The notes beneath the pieces are model-generated. The model searched no databases and was not told the DNA's origin. It was given only the letters and a program-made list of their open reading frames with translations. Below are positions 34,951 through 41,707 of a stretch of DNA of 64,000 bases, piece by piece (positions within the stretch are counted from its first letter, which is position 1; each line of letters opens with the position of its first letter). The stretch is taken from contig NZ_CP011514.1 in assembly GCF_001653795.1 (NCBI RefSeq), positions 3,490,279 to 3,554,278 on the forward strand. Direction: 5' to 3'. Source of the DNA: Mitsuaria sp. 7 (GTDB lineage: Bacteria; Pseudomonadota; Gammaproteobacteria; Burkholderiales; Burkholderiaceae_C). The translations under genes and the position numbers were made by a program.

Positions 34951-35026
34951 TCCCCGATAGCTCAGTCGGTAGAGCGCCGGACTGTTAATCCGTAGGTCCC
35001 TGGTTCGAGCCCAGGTCGGGGAGCCA
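34951..35026 (+). tRNA. tRNA-Asn (GTT), copy 1
   Basis: A 76-nt cloverleaf with encoded CCA. Acceptor tccccga / tcgggga, D arm gctcagtcggtagagc, anticodon arm with gtt in ctgttaatc, T arm ggttcgagcc. It differs from copy 2 only by a compensated base pair in the acceptor stem. Confidence 0.98.
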
Positions 35027-35035
35027 AGATCAGAC

Positions 35036-35063
35036 AACGAAGGTCTTCGGACCTTCGTTTTAT
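35036..35063 (+). terminator. Terminator between the two tRNA-Asn genes
   Basis: aacgaaggt / accttcgtt stem with a cttcgg tetraloop-type cap and a tttta tail, 10 nt after the first tRNA. The second tRNA therefore needs its own promoter or read-through. Confidence 0.82.
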
Positions 35064-35129
35064 TTCAGCCAGTGTCCTACCGAAGATGCTGGCCCAAGAA
35101 TTCAGATCGATTGGATCTGAGCAGACTTT

Positions 35130-35205
35130 TCCTCGATAGCTCAGTCGGTAGAGCGCCGGACTGTTAATCCGTAGGTCCCTGGTTCGAGCCCAGGTCGAGG
35201 AGCCA
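35130..35205 (+). tRNA. tRNA-Asn (GTT), copy 2
   Basis: Same as copy 1 over 74 of 76 positions. The fourth acceptor pair is T-A (tcctcga / tcgagga) where copy 1 has C-G, so both sides changed together. Both copies have anticodon GTT and encoded CCA. Confidence 0.98.
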
Positions 35206-35212
35206 AAAATTG

Positions 35213-35245
35213 AAGCCCCATTCGCGAAAGCGAGTGGGGCTTTTT
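35213..35245 (+). terminator. Terminator after the second tRNA-Asn
   Basis: aagccccattcgc / gcgagtggggctt stem with a gaaa loop followed by five T. It separates the tRNA from the methyltransferase, whose frame is open back into this element. Confidence 0.85.
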
Positions 35246-35266
35246 CTTTGGCTTGGCGCCCTTCCC

Positions 35267-35300
35267 TTGACGCTGCGCAACTCATGCAACATCATGAGTT
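35267..35300 (+). promoter_or_regulatory. Putative promoter and palindromic operator on the methyltransferase start
   Basis: A perfect 8-bp inverted repeat aactcatg-N6-catgagtt at 35279-35300 overlaps the first ATG of the methyltransferase gene. A TTGACG at 35267-35272 with a weak CATCAT -10 17 bp later would put transcription start at about 35302, on top of a second ATG at 35303. A repressor at the palindrome would block this promoter. Confidence 0.42.
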
Positions 35301-35980
35301 TCATGAATTCATCTTTCACCGATTCCACCGCCGTGGCGAGCTACGCCGAGCGCACGTCGCGGCTCGTTCCCGGCCTGGCATCGCTGCATGCGATGACGGG
35401 GGTGCTGCTGGCCGAGCGGGCGCCCGTCGACGCCCGCATCCTTGTGCTCGGCGCAGGCGGCGGCATGGAACTCAAGGCCCTTGCGGAGACCCACCCTTCA
35501 TGGACCTTCGTCGGCGTCGATCCGTCCGAGCAGATGCTGGACCTCGCGCGGTCGAGCCTGGGCGAGCACCTGCAACGGACCACGCTGCATCACGGCTACA
35601 TCGACACCGCGCCGGAAGGTCTGTTCGATGGTGCCACCTGCCTGCTGACGCTGCACTTCCTGTCCGAAGACGAACGGCTGGCGACACTGAAAGCCATGGC
35701 GCGCCGTCTCAGGCCGGGAGCACCGCTGGTCGTCGCCCACCATAGCCTGCCGGCCTCACCGGAGGAGCGGAGCATTTGGCTCATGCGGTATGCCGACTAC
35801 AACACTCAAGCCGGCGTGCGGATCGCCCAGGCGCGCGCCAGTGCGATCGCCATCGGCGAGCGCCTGCCGCTGCTGGCGCCGGGGCAGGAAGTCGCCCTGT
35901 TGCAGGCTGCCGGATTCACCCAGGTCGAGCTTTTCTACGCCGCGCTGACGTTCAAGGGATGGGTCGCGCGAAAGGCGTGA
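35294..35980 (+). CDS. Class I SAM-dependent methyltransferase
   Basis: A 228-residue Rossmann-fold methyltransferase. The SAM-binding motif I ILVLGAGGGMELKALAE is at about residues 47-63, followed by WTFVGVDPSEQMLDLAR (motif II acidic loop) and the LLTLHFLSEDERLATLK helix-loop. Substrate unknown. Two ATG codons (35294 and 35303) compete; neither has a Shine-Dalgarno sequence, and translation may be leaderless. The longer open frame back to 35210 overlaps a terminator and is not used. It is convergent with the PEP-CTERM gene, overlapping by 29 nt. Confidence 0.87.
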   Translation: MSFMNSSFTDSTAVASYAERTSRLVPGLASLHAMTGVLLAERAPVDARILVLGAGGGMELKALAETHPSWTFVGVDPSEQMLDLARSSLGEHLQRTTLHHGYIDTAPEGLFDGATCLLTLHFLSEDERLATLKAMARRLRPGAPLVVAHHSLPASPEERSIWLMRYADYNTQAGVRIAQARASAIAIGERLPLLAPGQEVALLQAAGFTQVELFYAALTFKGWVARKA

Positions 35981-36584
35981 ATGCGGCAGCAGCGCGCCGG
36001 GCATTGACTCTGGTCCACCCCGATGCGATCAGACCGATCAGGCCGATGACCCAGAGCAGCATCGTCGCCGGCTCCGGCACATAGGTCGGCGTTGCAAATG
36101 CATGGTTCAGGTCGGGGCCGACGACGCGTCCGAAGGCGACCGGCAGATTCTCAGGTCCGGCATTGACGCCCGAATACACGAAGAAGTTGATGTCCGTTCC
36201 TGTGTCAGGCGCGATGCGCGTGCTGAATGAGTAGGTCAGCAGACCTCCAGGATCCACGTCGTAGGTTCGGGACCCCCACGTCCAGAAGGAGCCATAGACC
36301 GGGACCCCGTCCTGGGTCCAACCGCCGACCGCCAGCGCGAAGTTCCAACCCTCCGGTTCGGAATGCGAGGCCGGCCACGGGGCATAGAAACTGGCGATGT
36401 AGTTCGACCGGATGGCGAGTTCCCGGAATCCCCCTTCCGGCAGGGCATCGGTGTCGAGGACATAGGTGTAGGTGTAGAGACGAGTCACTTGGTTGAACGT
36501 CACTTCGCTCGTTACCGGCGCGTTCGCGTACACGGCGCCGCTCACCCAGACCAGGAGCAGCGCCAACAGACGTTGAAAGTTCAT
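35952..36584 (-). CDS. PEP-CTERM sorting domain protein
   Basis: A 210-residue exported protein. Signal peptide MNFQRLLALLLVWVSGAVYA, a beta-rich body with several YTYVLDTDALP- and GSFWTWGSRTYDV-type stretches, and a C-terminal sorting tag VPEPATMLLWVIGLIGLIASG followed by basic residues. Exosortase would cut at the PEP motif and anchor or release the protein, often with exopolysaccharide. Unusually, about 20 residues follow the membrane part (VNARRAAAAFTPFARPIP) where such proteins normally stop after RR. The gene end overlaps the convergent methyltransferase gene, so the stop may have moved. No exosortase is in this window. Confidence 0.86.
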   Translation of the reverse strand: MNFQRLLALLLVWVSGAVYANAPVTSEVTFNQVTRLYTYTYVLDTDALPEGGFRELAIRSNYIASFYAPWPASHSEPEGWNFALAVGGWTQDGVPVYGSFWTWGSRTYDVDPGGLLTYSFSTRIAPDTGTDINFFVYSGVNAGPENLPVAFGRVVGPDLNHAFATPTYVPEPATMLLWVIGLIGLIASGWTRVNARRAAAAFTPFARPIP

Positions 36585-36791
36585 TGCGATCTCCCACTGC
36601 AGTTGGAACGCGAGCTTCAACCTTGCCGGTGTTCGGGCGCAAGCCGTGACCGAGGACTTTCCAGTGACAGGATCGGGCACGCCAACGCGAGTGCGCGACG
36701 TGGGAGACCGATGTCCGGGACAACATTCGCACCGTCCCCGGTCAACTGCGCCGCATGTCGGTGCGTTCGACTTCTTTCAGGGAGACCTCAC

Positions 36792-37406
36792 ATGTCAATG
36801 ATCCGCTCGACCCTTGTCGGCATGCTGTTCGGCGTCTGCGCCGCAGCGGGCGTCCACGCCCAAGTCTGGAAATGCACCACCGACGGCAAGACCCATTACT
36901 CGGACCAGCCCTGCGCGGCGAAGGGCGAGCAGATGAAGACGCAGGCCTTGCAGAGCAACGTGATCGACACGTCGGCGGACCGCGCCGCGGCCGAACGCTC
37001 CAGAGCGGCAACTGAGCAGCAGCAAGCGAATGCGGCTCCCGCTGCCGCGCCAGCCGCCCCCACCAACGCCTGCCCCTCCGACCGCGACATCACCGCGATG
37101 GAGACCAAGGCCAGCTCGATCTCGCTGAGCGCCGATGCCAAGCGTTTCATCCAGGATGAGATCCGCCGCGCGCGCCAATGCCAGAAGGGCCAGGGCAGCT
37201 ACTCGGCCTCGGACTGGAACGTGAGCAAGCAAGCCGTCGATGCGCAGAGCAGCCTGACCGGCGGGGCCGACGCACGCCGTCGCGCCGAGGCGATGCACAG
37301 CGCCGCCAACGCCAGTGAAGGCGACCGCATCGCCCGTCAGCGCGAGGCCGACGAGCGCAACGCGCAGCGCCGGCTGAACGCCCAACAACCGCTGCGCGAT
37401 CGCTGA
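36792..37406 (+). CDS. DUF4124 domain protein, secreted
   Basis: A 204-residue periplasmic protein. Signal peptide to about residue 23 (ending GVHAQ), then the short DUF4124 module VWKCTTDGKTHYSDQPCAAKGEQM. A low-complexity alanine/glutamine/proline linker follows, and then a charged helical C-terminal half (AKRFIQDEIRRARQCQKG, AQRRLNAQQPLRDR). DUF4124 modules are common in beta- and gammaproteobacterial envelope proteins; their ligand is unknown. The start was chosen for the signal peptide and the upstream agggagacc ribosome site. It is divergent from the PEP-CTERM gene. Confidence 0.86.
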   Translation: MSMIRSTLVGMLFGVCAAAGVHAQVWKCTTDGKTHYSDQPCAAKGEQMKTQALQSNVIDTSADRAAAERSRAATEQQQANAAPAAAPAAPTNACPSDRDITAMETKASSISLSADAKRFIQDEIRRARQCQKGQGSYSASDWNVSKQAVDAQSSLTGGADARRRAEAMHSAANASEGDRIARQREADERNAQRRLNAQQPLRDR

Positions 37407-37427
37407 AGTCGAACGCCCCGAAGTCGT

Positions 37428-38057
37428 TCAGTGGGTGAGGCGACTCTTCCGCCAAGCCAGATAGCTCGCCAGCTCCGTGAACGGCAGGAACCCCTCGTCA
37501 TCGGGGTCCGCGGGCATCTCGCAGACTTCCACCAGATCGACGTCCGTCGCGGCCGCCTTCTCTCCGAGCGCCGTATCCAGGATCAGCAGCAGCCCGTTGG
37601 CGAACTCCTCTTCCTGGTCGTCGTTGAAGCCTTGAACGGCCACGCGCAGTCCGAGCACCTCCGGCGAGTCGGGATCCACGAGCGGCTCGAACCACATGTC
37701 GTCGGGGTTCAGCTCCAGGCCGCGATAGCCGATGCTGAAACCGAAGCCCATCGCCGGCTTCAACGGCACCGCCGTCCATCCCGGCAGCTCCGGCGCCACC
37801 GAGACCATCGCCTCGACCAGCGGGAACAGCTCCCAGTCGCCTTGCGCGGTGATCACCAGCTCGCGATCCTTCTCGCCGGCCGCCGAGACCTCGAACCACA
37901 GGCCCTCGTTCACGGCCTGCAGGCGTGCGAGCAGCTCGTCCCAGAACGGATCGTCCGGCGACTCCAGGGCGTTCAGGTCCGACTGGTGCGACGCCAGCCA
38001 GGCCCAGAAGGCGTTGATCTTCTGCGGGTCCAGGTCGACGTCGAGGTGGTCTTGCAT
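37428..38057 (-). CDS. Conserved cytosolic protein of unknown function
   Basis: A 209-residue acidic soluble protein. An N-terminal helix INAFWAWLASHQSDLNALESP is followed by FWDELLARLQAVNEGLWFEVSA, LVITAQGDWELFPLVEAMVS, LPGWTAVPLKPAMGFGFSI and a GLRVAVQGFNDDQEEEFANGLLLILDTALGE segment. I have seen this layout in unnamed proteins of proteobacteria and Bacteroidetes, where it often sits near toxin-immunity genes, but I cannot assign a family or function. The start at 38057 is chosen because the upstream frame is alanine/glycine-rich and overlaps the DUF1275 gene. Confidence 0.78.
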   Translation of the reverse strand: MQDHLDVDLDPQKINAFWAWLASHQSDLNALESPDDPFWDELLARLQAVNEGLWFEVSAAGEKDRELVITAQGDWELFPLVEAMVSVAPELPGWTAVPLKPAMGFGFSIGYRGLELNPDDMWFEPLVDPDSPEVLGLRVAVQGFNDDQEEEFANGLLLILDTALGEKAAATDVDLVEVCEMPADPDDEGFLPFTELASYLAWRKSRLTH

Positions 38058-38110
38058 GCGGGGCTCCAGTTCGCCGGATTGTGCGTCGGCCAGGAACGGT
38101 TCCGGCGCGC

Positions 38111-38872
38111 TCAGCGCCCCCGCGTGAGGAGGCCGCGCCACCGCCCCCAGTCCTTCGTCACCGGCGGCAACGCCAGCACGAACAGCACCGCCGCCAGCGG
38201 CACCACGCACACGAACCCGAGGTACTTGAACCCCAGCGCCCCCGCGCCGCCGCCGAGCACGAACGCCGCCAGCAGTCCGCCCGCCCTCATCGCCCGCTGC
38301 CGGTCATGCCGCACCGCCACGCGCTTCACCGACGGCTGCCGGTTCCAATAGAGCATCTTCCCGAGCTCCATCCCCAGGTCGGTGATGTTCCCCGTCATGT
38401 GGGTGGTGCGGATGCTCCCGCCCGAGGTCTTGGATCCCACCGCGTTCTGCAGCCCCATGATGAACGCCAGCAGCAGCACCGTCAGCGGCACCGCGAACGG
38501 CGTGTGCCAGGTCAGCGTGATCGCGCCCATCAGCCCGAAGGGGAACAGCAGCGCCGCCTCCAGCATCAGCGGCAGCGCATAGACGCTGCGAAGGCCGTGC
38601 TGCCTCGCCCAGTTCACCAGCACCGCGCAGACCGCCGCGCCGCCCAGGAAGGCCAGGATCGCCCCCAGCGCGTTCAGCACCAGCGTCCCCTGCCCCATCA
38701 CCGCGCCGTCCGCCAGCTGCGAGGCGAAGCCCGTCATGTGCGAGGTGTAGCGCTGCAGGATCAGGAACCCGCCCGCATTCACCGCGCCCGCGTTGAACGC
38801 GAGCAGCAGCCCCAGCGCCTGGTTCGTGGACGGCGCGCGATGGCGGCTCGTCAGGTGCAGCAGTCGCCTCAC
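38111..38872 (-). CDS. DUF1275 (YoaK) family membrane protein
   Basis: A 253-residue inner-membrane protein with six or seven predicted helices. The first half has the family hallmark LLAFNAGAVNAGGFLILQRYTSHMTG, and the middle has FIMGLQNAVGSKTSGGSIRTTHMTGNITDLG, an internal repeat of the same SHMTG/THMTG motif. The function of this family is not established; a transporter role is often suggested. GTG start at 38872. It ends 54 nt before the 209-residue gene on the same strand, so the two may be co-transcribed. Confidence 0.92.
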   Translation of the reverse strand: MRRLLHLTSRHRAPSTNQALGLLLAFNAGAVNAGGFLILQRYTSHMTGFASQLADGAVMGQGTLVLNALGAILAFLGGAAVCAVLVNWARQHGLRSVYALPLMLEAALLFPFGLMGAITLTWHTPFAVPLTVLLLAFIMGLQNAVGSKTSGGSIRTTHMTGNITDLGMELGKMLYWNRQPSVKRVAVRHDRQRAMRAGGLLAAFVLGGGAGALGFKYLGFVCVVPLAAVLFVLALPPVTKDWGRWRGLLTRGR

Positions 38873-38987
38873 GGCGCCTCCCGATGTCGATCACGGTGCG
38901 GCCGATGATACGGGTGCGCCCGCCGGGCCGCGGCTGCCGCGACGGCGACAGTTGCGGCGACGGTTGCGGCCCCGGTCCCGGCGACGC

Positions 38988-39380
38988 TCAGTAGATCGTC
39001 GGCTGGCCGTCGAGCTTCGCGCCGTACTTGGTCAAGGTCTTGTGCAGCCGGCCGAAGTCGATCGGCTTGACGAAGTAGTCGTCGAAGATCAGGTCCTCGG
39101 CGGACTCGAAGTCCGTGTTCAGCGGCGTGCCGCTGACCGCGATCGCGATCAGCGCCGGCAGGCTCACCTTCAGCCGTCCGGCCAGGTGCCGACCGTCGGC
39201 GTCGGGCATGTCGATGTCGGTGATCAGGAGGTCCGGCTCCCACTTCAGCCCGATGCCGATCGCCTCCAGCCCGCTGCGCGCGACCCGCAGCTCGAAGTTG
39301 TAGACGGTGAGCAGTTCGCGCAGGAGATCCAGCGAGTCCGGCTGGTCATCGGCGACCAGGACCTTGAGACGTTCCGACAT
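38988..39380 (-). CDS. Single-domain response regulator
   Basis: A 130-residue CheY-like receiver with no output domain. The acidic pair Asp11-Asp12, phosphoryl-accepting Asp55 (LLITDIDMPDADG), Thr/Ser in AVSGTPLN near 83 and Lys in YFVKP near residue 109 are all present. Such proteins relay phosphate to or from a histidine kinase or histidine-phosphotransfer protein encoded elsewhere. The start at 39380 gives MSERLKVLVADDQPD. It is divergent from the LacI gene by about 135 bp. Confidence 0.93.
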   Translation of the reverse strand: MSERLKVLVADDQPDSLDLLRELLTVYNFELRVARSGLEAIGIGLKWEPDLLITDIDMPDADGRHLAGRLKVSLPALIAIAVSGTPLNTDFESAEDLIFDDYFVKPIDFGRLHKTLTKYGAKLDGQPTIY

Positions 39381-39502
39381 GGCTTGGCAGGAATGACAGT
39401 TGGGGCGGCAAGAGCAAGCGGCGGGCCTGGGCGAATGCCGAGGCGGGAGTCGCGGCGCATTCTTCCATCAAGCGCGCGCGGGAGTAGGATCATCGGGTTC
39501 TT

Positions 39503-39514
39503 GAAAGCGCTTTC
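39503..39514 (+). promoter_or_regulatory. LacI-type operator at the start of its own regulator gene
   Basis: gaaagcgctttc, a perfect 12-bp palindrome with the central CG of LacI/GalR-family operators. It lies 2 nt before the ATG, over the ribosome site, as expected for autorepression. Confidence 0.68.
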
Positions 39515-39516
39515 CC

Positions 39517-40566
39517 ATGAAGAGAAAGAAGCCCCTCCTGTCCACGTCCAGCGAGGTCACGCTGGGCATGGTGGCCGCCGCCAGCGGCGTCTCGCCGAGC
39601 ACCGTCTCGCGCGTGCTCAGCGGCGCCGCGCAGGTGAGTTCGGACAAGGCCGAGCGTGTCCGCCGCGCGATCGACCAGCTGGGCTTCGTTCCCAACACCA
39701 TCGCCCGCGCGCTCGCGGACGGGAGAACCTTCAACGTCGGGCTGCTCGCGCAGTACTTCGAGAGCCCGTTCTACGCGCTGATGCTGCGCGGCATCGAGGA
39801 AGTGCTGACGCCCGCAGGCTACGGCCTCGTCGTGGCGAGCGGGCATTGGCAGCCGGATGAGGAGCAGCGCTGCATCGCCTCGCTGCGATCGCGGCGCGTG
39901 GACGGGATCATCGTGTTGACCGGCGGTTTGAGCGATGAGTTCCTCGCCGCGCTCGCGCGCGAACTGCCCGTCGTCGTGACCGGTCGCGCGCTGCAGGCGG
40001 TGGGGCTCCATGCGCTGAAGACGGACGACCTCGAAGGCGCGCGCGTGGCGACGCGGCATCTGATCGAGCGCGGCCACACGCGCATCGCCTTCATCAGCGG
40101 CGATCCGGCGCACGCGGACTCCTCGGAGCGCGAGCGCGGCTACCGCGCGGCGTTCGCCGAAGCGGGTCTTGCCGTCGATGAGGCCCTGATCGGCAGCGGC
40201 GACTATTGCGAGGTCGGCGGCGCCGCGGCGATGACGCGGATGCTCGACCACGGTGCGCAGTTCACGGCGGTCTTCGCGGCCAACGACCAGATGGCGGCCG
40301 GCGCCGCGCGCGTGCTGCACAGCCGCGGCTTGCGCGTGCCGGAAGACGTCTCGCTCGTCGGCTACGACGATCTCCTGAACACCGCGCATGCCAGTCCGCC
40401 GCGCACGACGGTCGATGTCCACATCGCCGAGCTCGGACGCCGCGCGGCGTCCGCGATGCTGGATCTGCTGCGCACCGGCGGCTCGACGATCGAGCCGCCC
40501 GCGCCGCAGTTGATCGTGCGCGAGTCGACGCGACGCCTGCAGCCCGCAGTGGCGAGCACCTGCTGA
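39517..40566 (+). CDS. LacI family transcriptional regulator
   Basis: A 349-residue regulator. The N-terminal LacI helix-turn-helix (VTLGMVAAASGVSPSTVSRVLSGAAQVS) includes the hinge helix near residue 60-66 (TIARALADGRT), followed by a periplasmic-binding-protein-like ligand domain: FNVGLLAQYFESPFYALMLRGIEE, ERGHTRIAFISG near 188-199, FAANDQMAAGAARVL and the C-terminal SLVGYDDLLNTAHASPP. The effector is probably a sugar or nucleoside, not decidable from sequence. A perfect palindromic operator overlaps its ribosome site, so it probably represses itself. No transport or sugar-use operon adjoins it. Confidence 0.94.
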   Translation: MKRKKPLLSTSSEVTLGMVAAASGVSPSTVSRVLSGAAQVSSDKAERVRRAIDQLGFVPNTIARALADGRTFNVGLLAQYFESPFYALMLRGIEEVLTPAGYGLVVASGHWQPDEEQRCIASLRSRRVDGIIVLTGGLSDEFLAALARELPVVVTGRALQAVGLHALKTDDLEGARVATRHLIERGHTRIAFISGDPAHADSSERERGYRAAFAEAGLAVDEALIGSGDYCEVGGAAAMTRMLDHGAQFTAVFAANDQMAAGAARVLHSRGLRVPEDVSLVGYDDLLNTAHASPPRTTVDVHIAELGRRAASAMLDLLRTGGSTIEPPAPQLIVRESTRRLQPAVASTC

Positions 40567-40715
40567 TGAACTGACCCGCTCTGGCCTTGCTTTTCGTCAA
40601 CTGCCCGTCACAAAAGCTCGGCAGAATGCAATGCATCCGAGGCAACAACCGGCTGCACTACTGGGCAGAGAGCTGGAACCCGTCACCAGCGTCGCGGATA
40701 CCCCATTCAGAAACG

Positions 40716-40742
40716 AAGCCACCCCCGGGGTGGCTTCTTTCA
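40716..40742. terminator. Bidirectional terminator between lacI-type gene and small membrane gene
   Basis: aagccacccc / ggggtggctt stem followed by cttt on the plus strand and cgtttc on the minus strand. It can serve both the LacI gene and the minus-strand peptide locus. Confidence 0.75.
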
Positions 40743-40761
40743 TTGGGACTTCAGGAAGGCC

Positions 40762-40992
40762 TCACTGCGAGGAAAGCCTCCAGATGCCACGGCCAAAGAG
40801 CGCGACCATGATCGGGCCAAAGGCAAGGCTCACGACCAGCAGCTTCCAGTTCGCATCGAAGTGCCCATCGATGACGACGCCGATGGCGACGAACAGGCCG
40901 AAGAAGAGCATCGACAGGCCAAACGAGAAGAAGAGCAAAAACCTGCGCGGTCCGGCGACACGCAACTTCTCAAGGTCGAGTAGATCGAGCAT
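40762..40992 (-). CDS. Small membrane protein, possible immunity partner of the double-glycine peptide
   Basis: A 76-residue protein with two membrane helices: FLLFFSFGLSMLFFGLFVAIGVVI at about residues 18-41 and KLLVVSLAFGPIMVALFGRGI at about 51-71, with a charged N-terminal tail (LDLLDLEKLRVAGPRR). It lies 63 nt downstream of the double-glycine peptide gene and in the same direction. Small proteins of two to four helices placed there are typical immunity proteins of class II bacteriocins and microcins, so that role is offered as an inference. ATG 40992 is chosen over the TTG at 41013 because of the gggga upstream. Confidence 0.62.
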   Translation of the reverse strand: MLDLLDLEKLRVAGPRRFLLFFSFGLSMLFFGLFVAIGVVIDGHFDANWKLLVVSLAFGPIMVALFGRGIWRLSSQ

Positions 40993-41055
40993 AGGGTCCC
41001 CAGTTAGGTTCAAGAGGGACGCGCCGTCGACCGACAGCGCGCCCCGGGACTTCGA

Positions 41056-41271
41056 TCAATGCGCCTGGTACGAGACCCAGTAATGATGGACCGCGCCACC
41101 AACGGCGCCGACGGCAGCACCGCCCAGGAATCCCACAGGCGTGCCGCCAGTCACCGCGAATCCGGCGAAGCCGCCGGCAAGCGCGCCCTTGCCGATGTCG
41201 CTCAACAAGGCATCAGAGATGCCCCCAGCAACAATCTCAATTTCTTCCAGCGTGAGTTCACGCAGTTCCAT
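41056..41271 (-). CDS. Double-glycine leader peptide (bacteriocin/microcin-like precursor)
   Basis: A 71-residue peptide. The leader MELRELTLEEIEIVAGG has the LxxLx(2)EE-like pattern and Gly-Gly at positions 16-17, cut by C39-peptidase ABC exporters. The predicted mature part (54 residues) is rich in glycine and alanine with GxxxG patterns (GKGALAGGFAGFAVTGG, GFLGGAAVGAVGGAVHH), as in two-peptide bacteriocins that insert into membranes. A ribosome site (ttggag) lies 8 nt before the ATG. A small two-helix membrane protein gene follows. No exporter or partner peptide is in this window. Short GG-leader peptides are easy to over-call, so activity is unproven. Confidence 0.66.
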   Translation of the reverse strand: MELRELTLEEIEIVAGGISDALLSDIGKGALAGGFAGFAVTGGTPVGFLGGAAVGAVGGAVHHYWVSYQAH

Positions 41272-41707
41272 TGTGTTGACTCCAAGAAGGATGACTGAAG
41301 GAAAAGCGGCCATCAACTGCGCCGCCGTGACTTGCTCGCGACCAGTCAGCGAGCCCCTTCAATGTGCCCACGGCGTTCAACGCAGCCAATTACATGAGTC
41401 AGTGCATGGCACTGACGTCTTCCACCCATTCGAGGCGGATAACACTCAAAGTGGTTAAGCAAGCTCCCACTCCGACCCGCATTTGCGGGGTTTCCACCTA
41501 GCTGCGTCGCGCCCGCCCATCACCTTGGGTAAAGAACTTTGAAAGTCCGCGCTCGCCTCCGTCACGAAACGTACAGCGTGCGATCCTTTCGACCATTCCG
41601 CACCGACACGCCCTCCTGCCGTCGTGCGCGGCGCCCCCACAACCCCGTTTCGCGCTTCCGTCCCAGCCATCGCCAGATCGGGCCGCGCTTGCTCCTGCCA
41701 TTGCTCA
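41272..41707. other. Intergenic region, no gene recognised
   Basis: 436 bp between the double-glycine peptide gene (minus) and the second TonB receptor (plus). It should hold both promoters. I see no riboswitch or convincing Fur-type palindrome. One open stretch on the plus strand at about 41357-41501 reads FNVPTAFNAANYMSQCMALT and continues to a stop, without a start codon in good context. It may be a gene remnant and is not called. Confidence 0.5.

Noticed and set aside
32467..35037. 856-codon open frame on the minus strand
   Set aside because: Antisense to the TonB receptor, riboswitch and tRNA-Asn; no plausible domain.
35210..35293. Upstream extension of the methyltransferase frame
   Set aside because: It overlaps the tRNA terminator and has no ribosome site; the downstream ATG pair gives the normal protein.
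41392..41501. Short frame MSQCMALTSS... in the gap before the second TonB receptor
   Set aside because: Only 35 codons, no ribosome site and no homologue that I recognise.
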